Notes under the pieces: model-generated | Told to the model about the DNA's origin: nothing | What the model saw: the letters and a program-made list of their open reading frames with translations, nothing else | Database searches by the model: none | In this document: positions 1 to 8,833 of the stretch, one piece after another | Position numbering within the stretch: position 1 is the stretch's first letter | Layout: each line of letters begins with the position of its first letter | Position numbers and translations under genes: made by a program | From: Pseudomonas muyukensis | GTDB lineage: Bacteria > Pseudomonadota > Gammaproteobacteria > Pseudomonadales > Pseudomonadaceae | Direction: 5' to 3' | Assembly: GCF_019139535.1 (NCBI RefSeq) | Contig: NZ_CP077073.1 | Coordinates: 3,872,501-3,936,500 of the forward strand | Length of the DNA stretch: 64,000 nucleotides

Positions 1-538
1 CGTCGAAATGGCCGTCGCTCACGCCGGTGATCATCGACAGCTCGAGGGAAGGCTCCAGGAAAGGCTGGCCGTCGGGGTCGAGGAAGTCCTGCTTGTCGGA
101 CTTGTCGGCGGGCACGTCTTCCTTGTGGCTGCGGGCGTAGCGGACTTCCCACGCCGGTGACAGTTCGTAGTCGGTGGTCTTCTGGTCGGTGCCCGACTTG
201 GTCTTGAGCAGGCGAAAACGGTTCACGTACAGGGTGCCGTTCATCGACTGCTGGATGACCGAAATGTACTTCTGGTCGGTCACCACCCGAAACGGCGCCA
301 GCGACGGCACCAGGGTCGAGGCATCGCAGTCCACGGCGATGATGCTCATGCCCACCTGGCGCACCTGCTGGGTGAAGGTCACCGCGGTGAAACCCGACCA
401 GTCGAGGTCATCGTCGTCGCTGTCGACGTCCTGGCCGAGCACATCGAAGTAGATGGCCTGCTTGCCCGCCACTTCGCGGCCGAACACCACCACCACACCC
501 TGGAAATTGACCGATACGATCTGATTGAACTGCTGCAC
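1..538 (-). CDS. Hypothetical protein of the aminocyclitol/glycan operon (3' end outside window)
   Basis: A GTG-initiated frame stays open for 179 codons and runs off the left edge of the window. The start is supported by a strong ribosome binding site (GGGAGGGG, about 5 to 8 bases upstream) and by lying 23 bases after the stop of the Gfo/Idh/MocA gene on the same strand. The visible N-terminus reads VQQFNQIVSVNFQGVVVVFG. It is rich in beta-prone Val/Phe segments, has an acidic DSDDDDLDW stretch near residue 49, and has no signal peptide or membrane helix. I do not recognise the family. Its position as a late gene of the leftward operon is the only clue to its role. Codon use looks like that of its neighbours. 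Confidence 0.7.
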   Translation of the reverse strand, partial: MQQFNQIVSVNFQGVVVVFGREVAGKQAIYFDVLGQDVDSDDDDLDWSGFTAVTFTQQVRQVGMSIIAVDCDASTLVPSLAPFRVVTDQKYISVIQQSMNGTLYVNRFRLLKTKSGTDQKTTDYELSPAWEVRYARSHKEDVPADKSDKQDFLDPDGQPFLEPSLELSMITGVSDGHFD

Positions 539-561
539 GCTATCCCCTCCCTGTTGATCGG

Positions 562-1608
562 CTATGGCTGCAGGAACACCGGCTGGCCGCTGCGGCTGGA
601 CTCGAGAATGGCTTCGGCCAACTGCACCGCGCGCAGGCCGTCGCGGGCCTGGCACACCGGCGGCGTGCCATGGCGGATGCAGGCGTACAGGTGGCGGTGT
701 TCGTTGGGAAAGGCGTCGTCGTTGGTGCCCCAGTCGTGCTGCCAGGTCCAGGTGCTGACCGGCTGCTCGGGCCGGTCGTAGCGGTAGAGGCTCAGGACCT
801 TCTCGCCCTGGGCATTGGGAAACTGCAGCACGCCCTGCTCGCCGACCACATCGAAGCTCGGGCGGATCCCGCCGCGCCCCACGCACAAGGGCTCCCAGCC
901 CAGGCCGCTGGCGGCCCAGGACTCCGACCACAGCGCCTGGTCGCCGGCGACGAAATCGATCACCGCGATCACCGTGTCATGGGCACTGGTCGGCCCGCGC
1001 TTGAGCTTGCGGGTCGAGGCATAGACCTTGTGTGCCGGGCCGAACATCCAGGTCACGAAATCCAGCCAGTGGGTGTGCTCGAACACCACCCCGCCGCCCA
1101 GCTCGGCATCGTGGATGGCCGGGCTTTCAGCCCCCTTGCACACCGCCCAGACATCGCGGAACACCAGCGGGCGCCCCAGCACGCCGCTTTGCACGACCTT
1201 GCGCAGGTTGCCCGCGTCGGCGGAAAAGCGCATCGGGTAGCCCAGCAGGAACACCCGCTGGCTGTCCTCGGCCACCCGCACCACCTCCTGGCATTGCGCC
1301 GAGGTCTTGGCCAGGGGCTTTTCGCAGAACACGTGCTTGTTGGCCCGCAGCGCCGCGATGGCCAGTTCGGCGTGGTTGAACGGCGGCGTGAGGATCCACA
1401 CGCACTCGATCAGCGGGTCGTCCAGCACCTGCTGCACGTCCTCGGTCCAGCCCGCTACCCGCCACTTGCGCGCCAGCGCCTGGGCCTTGCCCGGCACGCT
1501 GTCGCACAGGCAGCGCACGTCGAACAGGTCCCTGAGCTTGTCCAGCTCTTCCAGGTGCCAGTCGCACACCGTACCGCAGCCGATCAAGGCCGTTCGTATC
1601 GCGCTCAT
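562..1608 (-). CDS. Gfo/Idh/MocA-family NAD(P)-dependent oxidoreductase
   Basis: This 348-residue protein begins MSAIRTALIGCGTVCDWHL, a Rossmann NAD(P)-binding motif (GCGTVC in place of GxGxxG), and carries the family's CEKPLAK motif near residue 95, whose Lys is part of the active site. The family oxidises or reduces sugar and cyclitol hydroxyls, for example inositol dehydrogenase. The ATG start is chosen over upstream codons because GGAGGAG lies just before it and ATGA overlaps the stop of the amidotransferase gene. In this operon it could oxidise or reduce a cyclitol or nucleotide-sugar intermediate, and it is a second candidate, besides the radical SAM enzyme, for a cyclitol dehydrogenation step. 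The substrate cannot be read from the sequence. Confidence 0.88.
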   Translation of the reverse strand: MSAIRTALIGCGTVCDWHLEELDKLRDLFDVRCLCDSVPGKAQALARKWRVAGWTEDVQQVLDDPLIECVWILTPPFNHAELAIAALRANKHVFCEKPLAKTSAQCQEVVRVAEDSQRVFLLGYPMRFSADAGNLRKVVQSGVLGRPLVFRDVWAVCKGAESPAIHDAELGGGVVFEHTHWLDFVTWMFGPAHKVYASTRKLKRGPTSAHDTVIAVIDFVAGDQALWSESWAASGLGWEPLCVGRGGIRPSFDVVGEQGVLQFPNAQGEKVLSLYRYDRPEQPVSTWTWQHDWGTNDDAFPNEHRHLYACIRHGTPPVCQARDGLRAVQLAEAILESSRSGQPVFLQP

Positions 1609-3497
1609 CCGCTCCTCCGCAAGCTGAAGGCCCGGCTGCTGTCGAGCCATTGTTGAAACATCAGCACCGACCACAGCCGCTCTTCCCTGAAGTGCTCGCC
1701 GTGGTGCAGCAATCGCGTCCACTCCCAGCGCACCTGGGCCACATCGAAGAAACCTTCGTCACCCAGGCGACCCGGCGCCAGCAGGTGCTCGGCCCAGTCG
1801 CGCAGGGGGTGGCGCAGCAGCGGGCTCACCCAGATGCTGAAGCCCAGCTTCTTGCGTTCGAGCAAAGCCCTGGGGATGTACTGGTAGGCCACCTGGCGCA
1901 GCAGCCACTTGGAGGTGTTCTTGCGGTGCTTGAGGTGGTGGGGCAAGCCCCTGGCGAAGTCCAGCAGCGCCCCGTCGAGAAATGGCATGGCCACCCGCAG
2001 GCCGGCATGCTCGCAGGCACCGATGGTTTTCTGCGTCACTGGCGCGAGGAGGATTTCCCCCTGCACCTGCACCAACTGGTCGAGCAGCACCGACAACCGC
2101 GGTGGCTCGGCGTCGGCCCCCGGCCAGGGGATATCCAGCCAGCCTTCGCCGAGCACCAGCCGCCCGGGGTCCAGTACCCGTGCGCCGAGCACGCGCTCCA
2201 CGTGCCCCAGGCCATTGCCGGCCAGCACGCCACGCATGTCCTCGAAAGCGTCACGGCCGGGGTCGTCCAAGGCCAAGCGCCGGCCGAGCCAACGGGCCAG
2301 GCTTGTCGCCAGCGGCGTCGAGCAGCGCCCGGCCAGCGCCAGGCCACGGCCCAGTGCAGCCCTGCCCCAAGGCGGCACGCAGCGTGCGCGGAGCACGCTG
2401 CGGTACAGGTCCAGGCGCTGGGCATACTCACCCAGCACGCAGTCGGCGCCATCGCCGGCGAACACCGTGTCGACGTAGTCGCTGGCGGCGCGGGCCAACA
2501 GCATCGAGGGCAGTTGCGACGAGTCGGCCAGGGGTTCGCCATAGGTAGTGGGGATGTCAGGCACCACGCCTGCCAGCGCCGGGTCATCAAGCCGGATCTC
2601 GTGGTGCAGGGTTCCCAGGTGGCGGGCGATGGCCGCAGCGTCCGGGGCCTCGTTGCAATGCATGCCGTGCAAGCCTGCGGTGAAGGTGTGGATGGGCTTG
2701 CCCAGGGTTTTCTGCAACAGCGCCGCGCCCAGGGTCGAGTCGAACCCGCTGGACATGAAGGCGCCCGCCGTGGAGCCGTCCAGCCGCGCCTCGACGGCCG
2801 CCAGCAGGTGGCGCTCGAAGGTTTGCGTGGCCAGACCTGGGTCGATGGGTGTGCGCTGGGTGGTGGGCAGCGTTGCCCAGGACGAAGGCGCATAGGCTTG
2901 TTGCGCCACTTCGCCGCAATCATGTGCCGACAGCGCCACCCAGTGACCGGGCTGCAGCTTGCGCACCTGCCGGTAGAAGGTATGCGGCGCCGGGACAAAA
3001 CCGTAGCGCACGAACAGCGCCAACGTCTGCCGGTCGACTTCCAGCTGCCGGTGCAATGGCCGGAACGCACCGAAGTCGCTGCTGAACAACCAATGCCCGG
3101 CGAGGCGACCGTAGAACACCGTGCACTGCGTGGTACGGTCGCAGGCCAGGACCAGCCGCTGCCGCTCGGCGTTCCAGTACGCCAGGGCGAACTTGCCGCT
3201 GATCCGGTTCAGGGTCGTCACCTCGCCCCAGGCCAGGAACGCCTGGGTCAGCAGTTCGCCGTCGGTGCACGGCTGCGCCGCCAAGCCCAGCCAGCCCTGC
3301 AACTGCGCGCGGTTGAGCAACTCGCCGCACCACAGGGTGTGGCTGTGCGCGCTGGACGGCAGGTGGTCGGCCTCGAGCCCCAAGGCCTGGCACATGGGTG
3401 ACAGCCAGGGCCGCAGATCGCCCACGCCACTGCCCAGCCCACCACACAGGCGCGCAGCCGCAGCCTTGGCGGCGGTGGCCAGCGCCGGGCGGTTCAC
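1605..3497 (-). CDS. Asparagine synthase-like amidotransferase/ligase
   Basis: A 630-residue protein with an N-terminal Ntn-glutaminase-like half (to about residue 210) and a C-terminal AsnB synthetase half. The ATP-pyrophosphatase loop is FMSSGFDS near residues 247-254, a variant of SGGLDS. The GTG start overlaps the epimerase stop as GTGA, and the preceding coding sequence excludes an earlier start. True class II glutaminases carry the nucleophilic Cys right after Met. Here the first Cys is residue 18 (ARLCGGLG), so glutamine hydrolysis may be lost, or the N-terminus is processed unusually. Homologues in polysaccharide and natural-product clusters adenylate a carboxylate and form an amide. 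The partner acid is unknown. It is translationally coupled to genes on both sides. Confidence 0.85.
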   Translation of the reverse strand: MNRPALATAAKAAAARLCGGLGSGVGDLRPWLSPMCQALGLEADHLPSSAHSHTLWCGELLNRAQLQGWLGLAAQPCTDGELLTQAFLAWGEVTTLNRISGKFALAYWNAERQRLVLACDRTTQCTVFYGRLAGHWLFSSDFGAFRPLHRQLEVDRQTLALFVRYGFVPAPHTFYRQVRKLQPGHWVALSAHDCGEVAQQAYAPSSWATLPTTQRTPIDPGLATQTFERHLLAAVEARLDGSTAGAFMSSGFDSTLGAALLQKTLGKPIHTFTAGLHGMHCNEAPDAAAIARHLGTLHHEIRLDDPALAGVVPDIPTTYGEPLADSSQLPSMLLARAASDYVDTVFAGDGADCVLGEYAQRLDLYRSVLRARCVPPWGRAALGRGLALAGRCSTPLATSLARWLGRRLALDDPGRDAFEDMRGVLAGNGLGHVERVLGARVLDPGRLVLGEGWLDIPWPGADAEPPRLSVLLDQLVQVQGEILLAPVTQKTIGACEHAGLRVAMPFLDGALLDFARGLPHHLKHRKNTSKWLLRQVAYQYIPRALLERKKLGFSIWVSPLLRHPLRDWAEHLLAPGRLGDEGFFDVAQVRWEWTRLLHHGEHFREERLWSVLMFQQWLDSSRAFSLRRSG

Positions 3498-4852
3498 TCT
3501 GGCACCCGCGGCAGGTACTGTGCCTGGGCGCCCGCCAGCACGGCGGGTGCCTCGTACACCTTGAGCAGCTCGGCGATCCCCTGCCCCACGGCCTGGCCAT
3601 AGAGCGTGCGGCCACGCTGCAAGCCCGGCCAGGCCTCGGCCGCCGGGCGCGCCAGCACATCGCGCAAGTGGCGATGGACGAACGCCGCCGACAGCGGCGG
3701 CAGCAGCAGGTTGCTCTGCGCGTCGAGCACGGTCTCCGGGCGGTCGGTGCTCAGGCGGCAGGTCAGGCAAGGCACGCCCAGCACCGTGGCCTCCTCCTGC
3801 AGGCCGCCGCTGTCGGTGTACAGCGCCAGGCAATGGCCGGAGGCCAGGAAGTGGATGACATCGGTGTAGTGCGGCCACATCGGCTGGACCACCACGCCGT
3901 CGAGCCGGACGTCGTCCAGCAGGCCGGCGAGCTGATGTTGGACCAGTGCGCCGTCGAGGGCGTTGCTGCGCACCAGCACCACCTGCACCCCCTCGATGGC
4001 CAGTCGCCCCAGCGCCTGCAACACCGCCTGCAAGGCCTGGGCGGTCATGTTCTCGCGCCGGTGCAGGTCTACCCGCAGCCAGCGCCCCTGGGCCAGCGCC
4101 GGGTACAGGCTGAACAGCGCACTGCGTGCAGCCCGTGGCAGGGCCAGACGCACCGCGTCGCTGCTCAGCGAACCGACCTGGCGCAGCTGTGGCAGCGGGT
4201 AGCCCTCGCGCAGCAGGTGCTCGACATTGCGCTCCACCGGGGCCAGCAGCAGGTCGCCGACCACGCTGGCCAGGGTGGTGCAGACCCCTTCAGGGAAGGG
4301 TTCTTCGTAGAACCGTTGCCAGCGCAACTGGCGTTGTTCGGCCAGGTCCTGCAGGTTCGCCCAGGCCCCCCGGTCCGGTCCGTAGCTGCGCAGCCCAGCC
4401 TCGACGTGCACGCTGCGCGCGCCATGGGCCAGGTACCAGAACTGGGCGAACAGCGCCGCCGTGGCGGTGTCCCCGGACACCAGCGGTACCGCGCTCTGGC
4501 GCAGGCCGCCGGCCTTGAGCCGGGCATCGAGGCACTCGATGGCCAACGCCAGCTGCGCGGTGCGGCCCAACAAAGTCCCGCGGATGCCGAAGCTCACCGC
4601 CAGCAGGTGCTCGTAGCCCAACTCCTCCCTGGCCTGGGTCAGCACCGGGTCGTAGTGCTGGCCGGTGTCGACCAGCAGGAACGGCAAGCGCAACGCGTCG
4701 CAGGCCAACACCAGGCTGGCCAGCTTGATGTAGCACGGCTTGGTGGCGAGCACGATCAAGTACAGCGGGCGCTGCTCGCGGTTGGCCTGAGCGATGGCTT
4801 CGGCCAGGCGGGCTTCATCCACCCAGGCCAGGTTGAAACTCAGTTCGGGCAT
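3494..4852 (-). CDS. UDP-N-acetylglucosamine 2-epimerase family protein (WecB-like)
   Basis: A 452-residue protein of the WecB/NeuC GT-B fold. Family motifs visible are DTGQHYD (about residue 62), HVEAGLRSYG (about 154) and the C-terminal SGGLQEEA nucleotide-binding loop. The canonical N-terminal GTRPE is replaced by ATKPCY, so the protein is divergent. Members invert C2 of UDP-GlcNAc, often with hydrolysis, supplying ManNAc-type sugars. The ATG has AAGGA eight bases upstream, and an adjacent in-frame GTG is less well placed. It overlaps the following asparagine synthase-like gene by four bases. It lies 37 bases downstream of the cyclase gene, the largest gap inside this operon. A hydrolysing or glycosyl-phosphate role is possible instead of epimerisation. 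Confidence 0.82.
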   Translation of the reverse strand: MPELSFNLAWVDEARLAEAIAQANREQRPLYLIVLATKPCYIKLASLVLACDALRLPFLLVDTGQHYDPVLTQAREELGYEHLLAVSFGIRGTLLGRTAQLALAIECLDARLKAGGLRQSAVPLVSGDTATAALFAQFWYLAHGARSVHVEAGLRSYGPDRGAWANLQDLAEQRQLRWQRFYEEPFPEGVCTTLASVVGDLLLAPVERNVEHLLREGYPLPQLRQVGSLSSDAVRLALPRAARSALFSLYPALAQGRWLRVDLHRRENMTAQALQAVLQALGRLAIEGVQVVLVRSNALDGALVQHQLAGLLDDVRLDGVVVQPMWPHYTDVIHFLASGHCLALYTDSGGLQEEATVLGVPCLTCRLSTDRPETVLDAQSNLLLPPLSAAFVHRHLRDVLARPAAEAWPGLQRGRTLYGQAVGQGIAELLKVYEAPAVLAGAQAQYLPRVPE

Positions 4853-4889
4853 CACGACATTCCTTATCGCGAGCGGTGGTCGGCAAGCT

Positions 4890-6068
4890 TTACTCGGTAA
4901 CGCGCAGCGCGCTGTAGTAGCCCGCCTGCAACTTGGCGTAGGCCCGGCGGATCTCGCCTTCGTCCACCCCCACCAGCGGCTGGCCCTGGCTCATGGCCGG
5001 CCGGCCGATACCGCGCAGCAGCACGAAGGGGTAGTGCCCGGCGTTCAGGCGAATGCGCCCGCGCTTGTTGTCCTGGCGGATGCGCGCCATGACCCGCTCG
5101 AACGACGGTGGGTTTTCCAGGCCAAGGGGCGCGCCGCAGCGCAGCAGCAACTGGGCATGCAGGTGTTCTTCCTGTTCGCTGAGCCAGCCACGTTCCCGGG
5201 CGATGGCGGCGGCCACCAGCATCCCCAGGCCGACGGCGTGACCATGGGTCAAGGTGCCGGTCTCCAGCTCCAGGGCATGGCCGACGGTGTGCCCGTACTC
5301 CAGTACCACGCCCAGTTCGTGCTCCAGCGGGTCGTCCAGCAGCAGTTGCTGCTTGGCCTGGATCCCCAGCTGCACCAGCTCGATCCAGCCGGCCGGCGAG
5401 GTGTCCGCGGCCAAGCGTTCGAGCGCCGGCACGGTCGCGGCATCGAAGGCCAGGCCGTTCTTGCACAGTTCCACCACCCCGGCGGAGAACGCCGGCGCCG
5501 GCAGGCTCTGCAGGTACTGCACATCGACGCAGCACAGGCTGGCCGGGTGGTACAGGCCGTACATATTCTTCGCCGCGGTGCCGTTGACTGCCTGCTTCTG
5601 CGACAGCACCGAGTCGGACATCGCCAGCAGCGTGGTCGGAATGTGTACCAGGCCAATGCCGCGGTACAGCAACCCGGCCAGCATGCCGGCCAGGTTGCCG
5701 GTCAGACCGCCGCCGAATGCCACCACCACCGAACGCCGGGTAGCGCCACCGGCCACGGCCTGGTCGAGCAGGCCCTGCAGCACGCCGAGGGTCTTGGCCG
5801 CCTCATCCGCTTCCACCAGCAGGCAGGTCACCGGCAAGTGGCGTTGCAGGGCATCGAGCAACGGCGCGCCCCACAGTTCGTAGACCCGTCGATCGGCCAC
5901 CAGCAGGATATGCGCCGCCTGCTCGCTGACCCGCTGGGCGATCTGTTCGGTAAAGCGGTAGCCCAGCAGCATTTGCATGCGCTGCTCGCCGAAGCGGAAG
6001 TCCAGGGCGCGCACTGGCAGCTCCTGGGTCGAGCGCCGTGCCGGTACATCCTGTAGAAGCGAATTCAT
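4890..6068 (-). CDS. Sugar-phosphate cyclase, 2-deoxy-scyllo-inosose synthase-like
   Basis: A 392-residue member of the dehydroquinate synthase superfamily. Residues about 117-145 read VAFGGGLTGNLAGMLAG followed by LLYRGIGLVHIPTTLL, the NAD-binding region. The segment SDSVLSQKQAVN (151-162) and the following AAKN match the form I recall from 2-deoxy-scyllo-inosose synthases (BtrC, NeoC), not the DSSVGGKTGVN form of shikimate AroB. Metal ligands are present: E200, the GHTVGHA histidines (about 260, 264) and THGHAVG (about 275, 277). The reaction would convert glucose 6-phosphate to DOI. ATG overlaps the aminotransferase stop (ATGA). A divergent AroB paralogue is the alternative, but the adjacent StsC-type aminotransferase supports a cyclitol cyclase. 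Confidence 0.8.
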   Translation of the reverse strand: MNSLLQDVPARRSTQELPVRALDFRFGEQRMQMLLGYRFTEQIAQRVSEQAAHILLVADRRVYELWGAPLLDALQRHLPVTCLLVEADEAAKTLGVLQGLLDQAVAGGATRRSVVVAFGGGLTGNLAGMLAGLLYRGIGLVHIPTTLLAMSDSVLSQKQAVNGTAAKNMYGLYHPASLCCVDVQYLQSLPAPAFSAGVVELCKNGLAFDAATVPALERLAADTSPAGWIELVQLGIQAKQQLLLDDPLEHELGVVLEYGHTVGHALELETGTLTHGHAVGLGMLVAAAIARERGWLSEQEEHLHAQLLLRCGAPLGLENPPSFERVMARIRQDNKRGRIRLNAGHYPFVLLRGIGRPAMSQGQPLVGVDEGEIRRAYAKLQAGYYSALRVTE

Positions 6069-7339
6069 TGCCCCTCTCCTTGACGTGCACGCAGTTCGTG
6101 CGCGTGCTCCTTGACCTTGGCGAACGCCTGCGCGACATGGGCCATGGCCTGGTCGTCGGCGAGGAACAACCAATGGGCCAGCATTACGTGCTGGCGATGC
6201 GCGGCCTGGGCGCACAGCAGCGGTTGCGGCACCCGCGGGGCCGTCAACAGGCGCTGGGAATGGCCGGGGGCGAGCACCGCGAACCTGTCCATCGGCGGAT
6301 AAGGCGGGTGCACCCAGCAGCCCAGTTCGGCGGACAGTGCCCGGCACACTTGCGCTATCGCCACGCCCTCGAATTCGGGGCCTTCCAGGCGCACCGGAAA
6401 GTGGTACAGGGTGGTCCGTTCGGTGCCTTCGGCAGTCTGCTGGAAGGCGAACCCGCCGATTTCCTCGAGGAGCTGGCGCAAGCGCTGGGCCTGGCGGGCG
6501 CGCTGGGCGTTTTCATGGTCAAGGTCTTCCAGGCGGCTGAGCAGGATCGCCGCCTGGGGTTCGCTGAGGCAGGCGTTCTGGGCAAAGCCCTGGCCGCCCT
6601 CCTCCAGGGTCATGTAGCCCGATGGCACCGTATCGGTGACCCGCTGCCGACCGTCCGCGCGCAGGCGAAAGATCCGTGCGGCAAGGTCTGGGTCGTCGCA
6701 GATACAGGCACCGCCCTCGCCGCTGGTCAGCACCTTGCCATTCTGCATGCTGAAGGTGCCGACCGCGCCGAGCGTCCCCACATGCCGCCCTCGCCACTGG
6801 GCGCCATGGGCCTGGGCACAATCCTCGATCAGGTGCAGGCCATGGCGCCTTGCCAGCGGCAGTAGCGCATCCAGGTCGGCGATGGCGTTGTACAGGTGCA
6901 CCACCATGATCGCCCGGGTACGCGGGCTGATCGCCGCCTCCACCGCATGGGGCGCCAGGCACAGTGAGGCAGGGTCGATATCGACGATGACCGGCACCGC
7001 GTTGATCGCCAGCACCGCGCTGGCGCAGGCCACCCAGGTCAGCCCCGGGACGATCACCTCGTCCCCGGCGCCGATGCCCAGGGCCTGCATGGCCGCCATC
7101 AGGGCACTGGTGCCGTTGGCCGTGGGCACGCAATGGCGCACGCCGTTGTAATGGGCAAAGGCTTCGGCGAAGCGCTGGTCCCAGGTCGGGCTGGCGTCGG
7201 TCTCCAGGCCACTGACCGACCAACGCCCGCTGCGCATCACCGTGAGCAGGGCACGCTCGCAGGTCAGCGTGGACTGCGGCCATTGTGGCCAGGCCTGGCG
7301 ATGCACCGGGGTGCCACCGAACAATGCCAGGCCGCTCAT
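6065..7339 (-). CDS. DegT/DnrJ/StrS aminotransferase, L-glutamine:(2-deoxy-)scyllo-inosose type
   Basis: A 424-residue PLP enzyme. Recognisable elements are RSGRWSVSG (about 36-44), HCVPTANGTSAL (69-80), GDEVIVPGLTWVA (92-104), IEDCAQAHGA (171-180) and MQNGKVLTSGEGG, with the Schiff-base Lys at about 202. The PGLTWVA and CAQAHGAQWR stretches resemble StsC/BtrS/NeoB aminotransferases, which transfer the amino group of glutamine to scyllo-inosose or DOI. In 2-deoxystreptamine biosynthesis one such enzyme performs both transaminations. The gene is coupled by four-base overlaps to the GT2 gene upstream and the cyclase downstream, strong support for the cyclitol reading. A UDP-ketosugar aminotransferase remains possible. 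Confidence 0.87.
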   Translation of the reverse strand: MSGLALFGGTPVHRQAWPQWPQSTLTCERALLTVMRSGRWSVSGLETDASPTWDQRFAEAFAHYNGVRHCVPTANGTSALMAAMQALGIGAGDEVIVPGLTWVACASAVLAINAVPVIVDIDPASLCLAPHAVEAAISPRTRAIMVVHLYNAIADLDALLPLARRHGLHLIEDCAQAHGAQWRGRHVGTLGAVGTFSMQNGKVLTSGEGGACICDDPDLAARIFRLRADGRQRVTDTVPSGYMTLEEGGQGFAQNACLSEPQAAILLSRLEDLDHENAQRARQAQRLRQLLEEIGGFAFQQTAEGTERTTLYHFPVRLEGPEFEGVAIAQVCRALSAELGCWVHPPYPPMDRFAVLAPGHSQRLLTAPRVPQPLLCAQAAHRQHVMLAHWLFLADDQAMAHVAQAFAKVKEHAHELRARQGEGQ

Positions 7340-8145
7340 GGCTGGGCTCCGGCGCAGGCCTGGGTCGGGCCGCTGGTCTGGCGCAGGTTGGACACCCCGC
7401 CCAGGTAGTAGCGCACGGTGGCGCGCTCGGAGCAGGCGAACTTCACCCCTTGCTCGCGCACCCGTTGGAACAGCTTGTCGTCTTCACCGACCCGCAGGTC
7501 CACCTCGCGTTGGCTGAAGCGCTGGTCGAAGCCCAGGTTGCGCAGGCACTCGGTGCGAAACAGCCATTCGTTCATGTCCACGGTGGCGCAGTTGTCGGGC
7601 GCCTCGGGGCCGCGCACACCGTCGCGCATCACCGGGCTGCCAGGGCTGAAGACGCCGTGGGCCAGGCCCCAGCGGTACATCCTGTTGGCCACCGCCGGGT
7701 CGTCATGCCAGGGGTAATGGGTGAAGGGGAACGGCGTGCCGTCCGGGTTGAGCACCTGGCGCCAGGCATGGGCCGCCTGCAGCTGTGGATCTTCCAGGCA
7801 CTGGCAGAGGGTCTGCAGGTGCTCAGGTTCCAGTGCGTTGTCATCATCGAGGAACGCCACCAACGGTTGCTCGACCTGGGCCAGCGCCGCGGCCCGCAGG
7901 CGCGCCATGCGCTGCGAGGAAGCCCCCTGGAACGGCTGCCCTTCGAGCGGCTGCCACACCACCCGCTCGCGCCACCCCTCCAAGGCTGGGTGCGCGCGCA
8001 GTGCCATGGCCCGCTCGGACAGGATGCGGTGCTCGACACGCAGGCCGCCCTGCTGCGCGGCGACGCTGGCGATACAGCGCGCCAAGGCCTGTGGGCGGTC
8101 CACGGCGAAGGTCAGGATACAGATATCAGCCAAGGGTCCAGACAC
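7336..8145 (-). CDS. GT2-family glycosyltransferase
   Basis: A 269-residue soluble protein beginning VSGPLADICILTFAVDRPQA, with the GT-A nucleotide-binding start typical of family 2 enzymes and a DxD-type motif in VAFLDDDNALEPEH (about residue 100) for metal and nucleotide-sugar binding. A later EDDKLF resembles the catalytic ED motif. The GTG start is chosen because GGAGG lies five bases before it. The gene then overlaps the deacetylase by 20 bases, in a different frame. Its end overlaps the aminotransferase start (ATGA). No membrane helix is visible, so it probably acts in the cytoplasm on a soluble or lipid-linked acceptor. Donor and acceptor are unknown. Confidence 0.8.
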   Translation of the reverse strand: MSGPLADICILTFAVDRPQALARCIASVAAQQGGLRVEHRILSERAMALRAHPALEGWRERVVWQPLEGQPFQGASSQRMARLRAAALAQVEQPLVAFLDDDNALEPEHLQTLCQCLEDPQLQAAHAWRQVLNPDGTPFPFTHYPWHDDPAVANRMYRWGLAHGVFSPGSPVMRDGVRGPEAPDNCATVDMNEWLFRTECLRNLGFDQRFSQREVDLRVGEDDKLFQRVREQGVKFACSERATVRYYLGGVSNLRQTSGPTQACAGAQP

Positions 8146-8833
8146 GTTCACCTCCGATCGAATGAGCATGGGTTGCCACCGCGGCCAGGTCTTTTTCTGC
8201 CACCTGGGAGGCATAGCCGGCCAGGTGCCTGAGTTTTTCCGGCAGCCAGTCGGCCAACGGCGTGAGCAAGGGCCGCAAGCCTTGGGCGGTGTGCGCCAAC
8301 TGCTGCGCCAGGGCATGCGCCGACAACTCGCCGGCATAGGGCAAATCTTCATAGAACAGCAGCGGGCAGATCGCGGCGAACACCCGTTGCGCCGCCCGGC
8401 GCGTGAGCAGGTGGTCGATGTGCCCGCCTACCCCCAGTGGCGCATAGACCCTGGCCGGCCGGGCCTGCTCCAGGCGCTGGCGCAGCCGCTGCTCCAGGCG
8501 TTCGAGCTCTGGATCCTCAGGTGTCGCACCGTCGGCGATGAACAACGAATCGACATCGGGATAACCCCGCAGCGGGGCTTCGGCCAGGTCCAGGCACTCG
8601 TGGGCCAGGTGCAGCGCGTCGCAGAAACGCGCTTCTTCAGCCTGGCGCCAGCGGGAAATCTGCGCCTGGCTCCTGAGCGTCGGAGCGTAGGGGGCGAACC
8701 GGCTCTGGGAAAAGATCGTCAACAGGCGCACGTGCTGCCCCCGCTCCGCCCCGCTCAGCAAGCGCCCCGCCAGCGAATAGGCAATGTCGTCGCAGTGGGG
8801 CGACAGCAACCAGACCTCGCCCCGGCGGCTCAT
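8126..8833 (-). CDS. PIG-L/LmbE-family N-deacetylase
   Basis: A 235-residue zinc-dependent deacetylase-like protein. The metal motif normally written AHPDDE appears as SPHCDDIAYS near residue 11, keeping His and the two Asp but changing Pro and Glu. A second motif, GGHIDH, supplies the HxxH histidines. Family members remove the acetyl group from GlcNAc-linked intermediates. In aminoglycoside pathways BtrD/NeoL-type members deacetylate 2'-N-acetylparomamine. Here the gene is directly coupled (ATGA) to the GT4 gene, matching a glycosylate-then-deacetylate pair. The ATG start is fixed by that overlap. Loss of the usual Glu deserves a structural check. Confidence 0.83.
   Translation of the reverse strand: MSRRGEVWLLSPHCDDIAYSLAGRLLSGAERGQHVRLLTIFSQSRFAPYAPTLRSQAQISRWRQAEEARFCDALHLAHECLDLAEAPLRGYPDVDSLFIADGATPEDPELERLEQRLRQRLEQARPARVYAPLGVGGHIDHLLTRRAAQRVFAAICPLLFYEDLPYAGELSAHALAQQLAHTAQGLRPLLTPLADWLPEKLRHLAGYASQVAEKDLAAVATHAHSIGGERVWTLG

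Noticed and set aside
4890..6068. Housekeeping shikimate 3-dehydroquinate synthase (AroB)
   Set aside because: Its central motif is SDSVLSQKQAVN, not DSSVGGKTGVN, and it is embedded in a glycan/cyclitol operon, not next to aroK.
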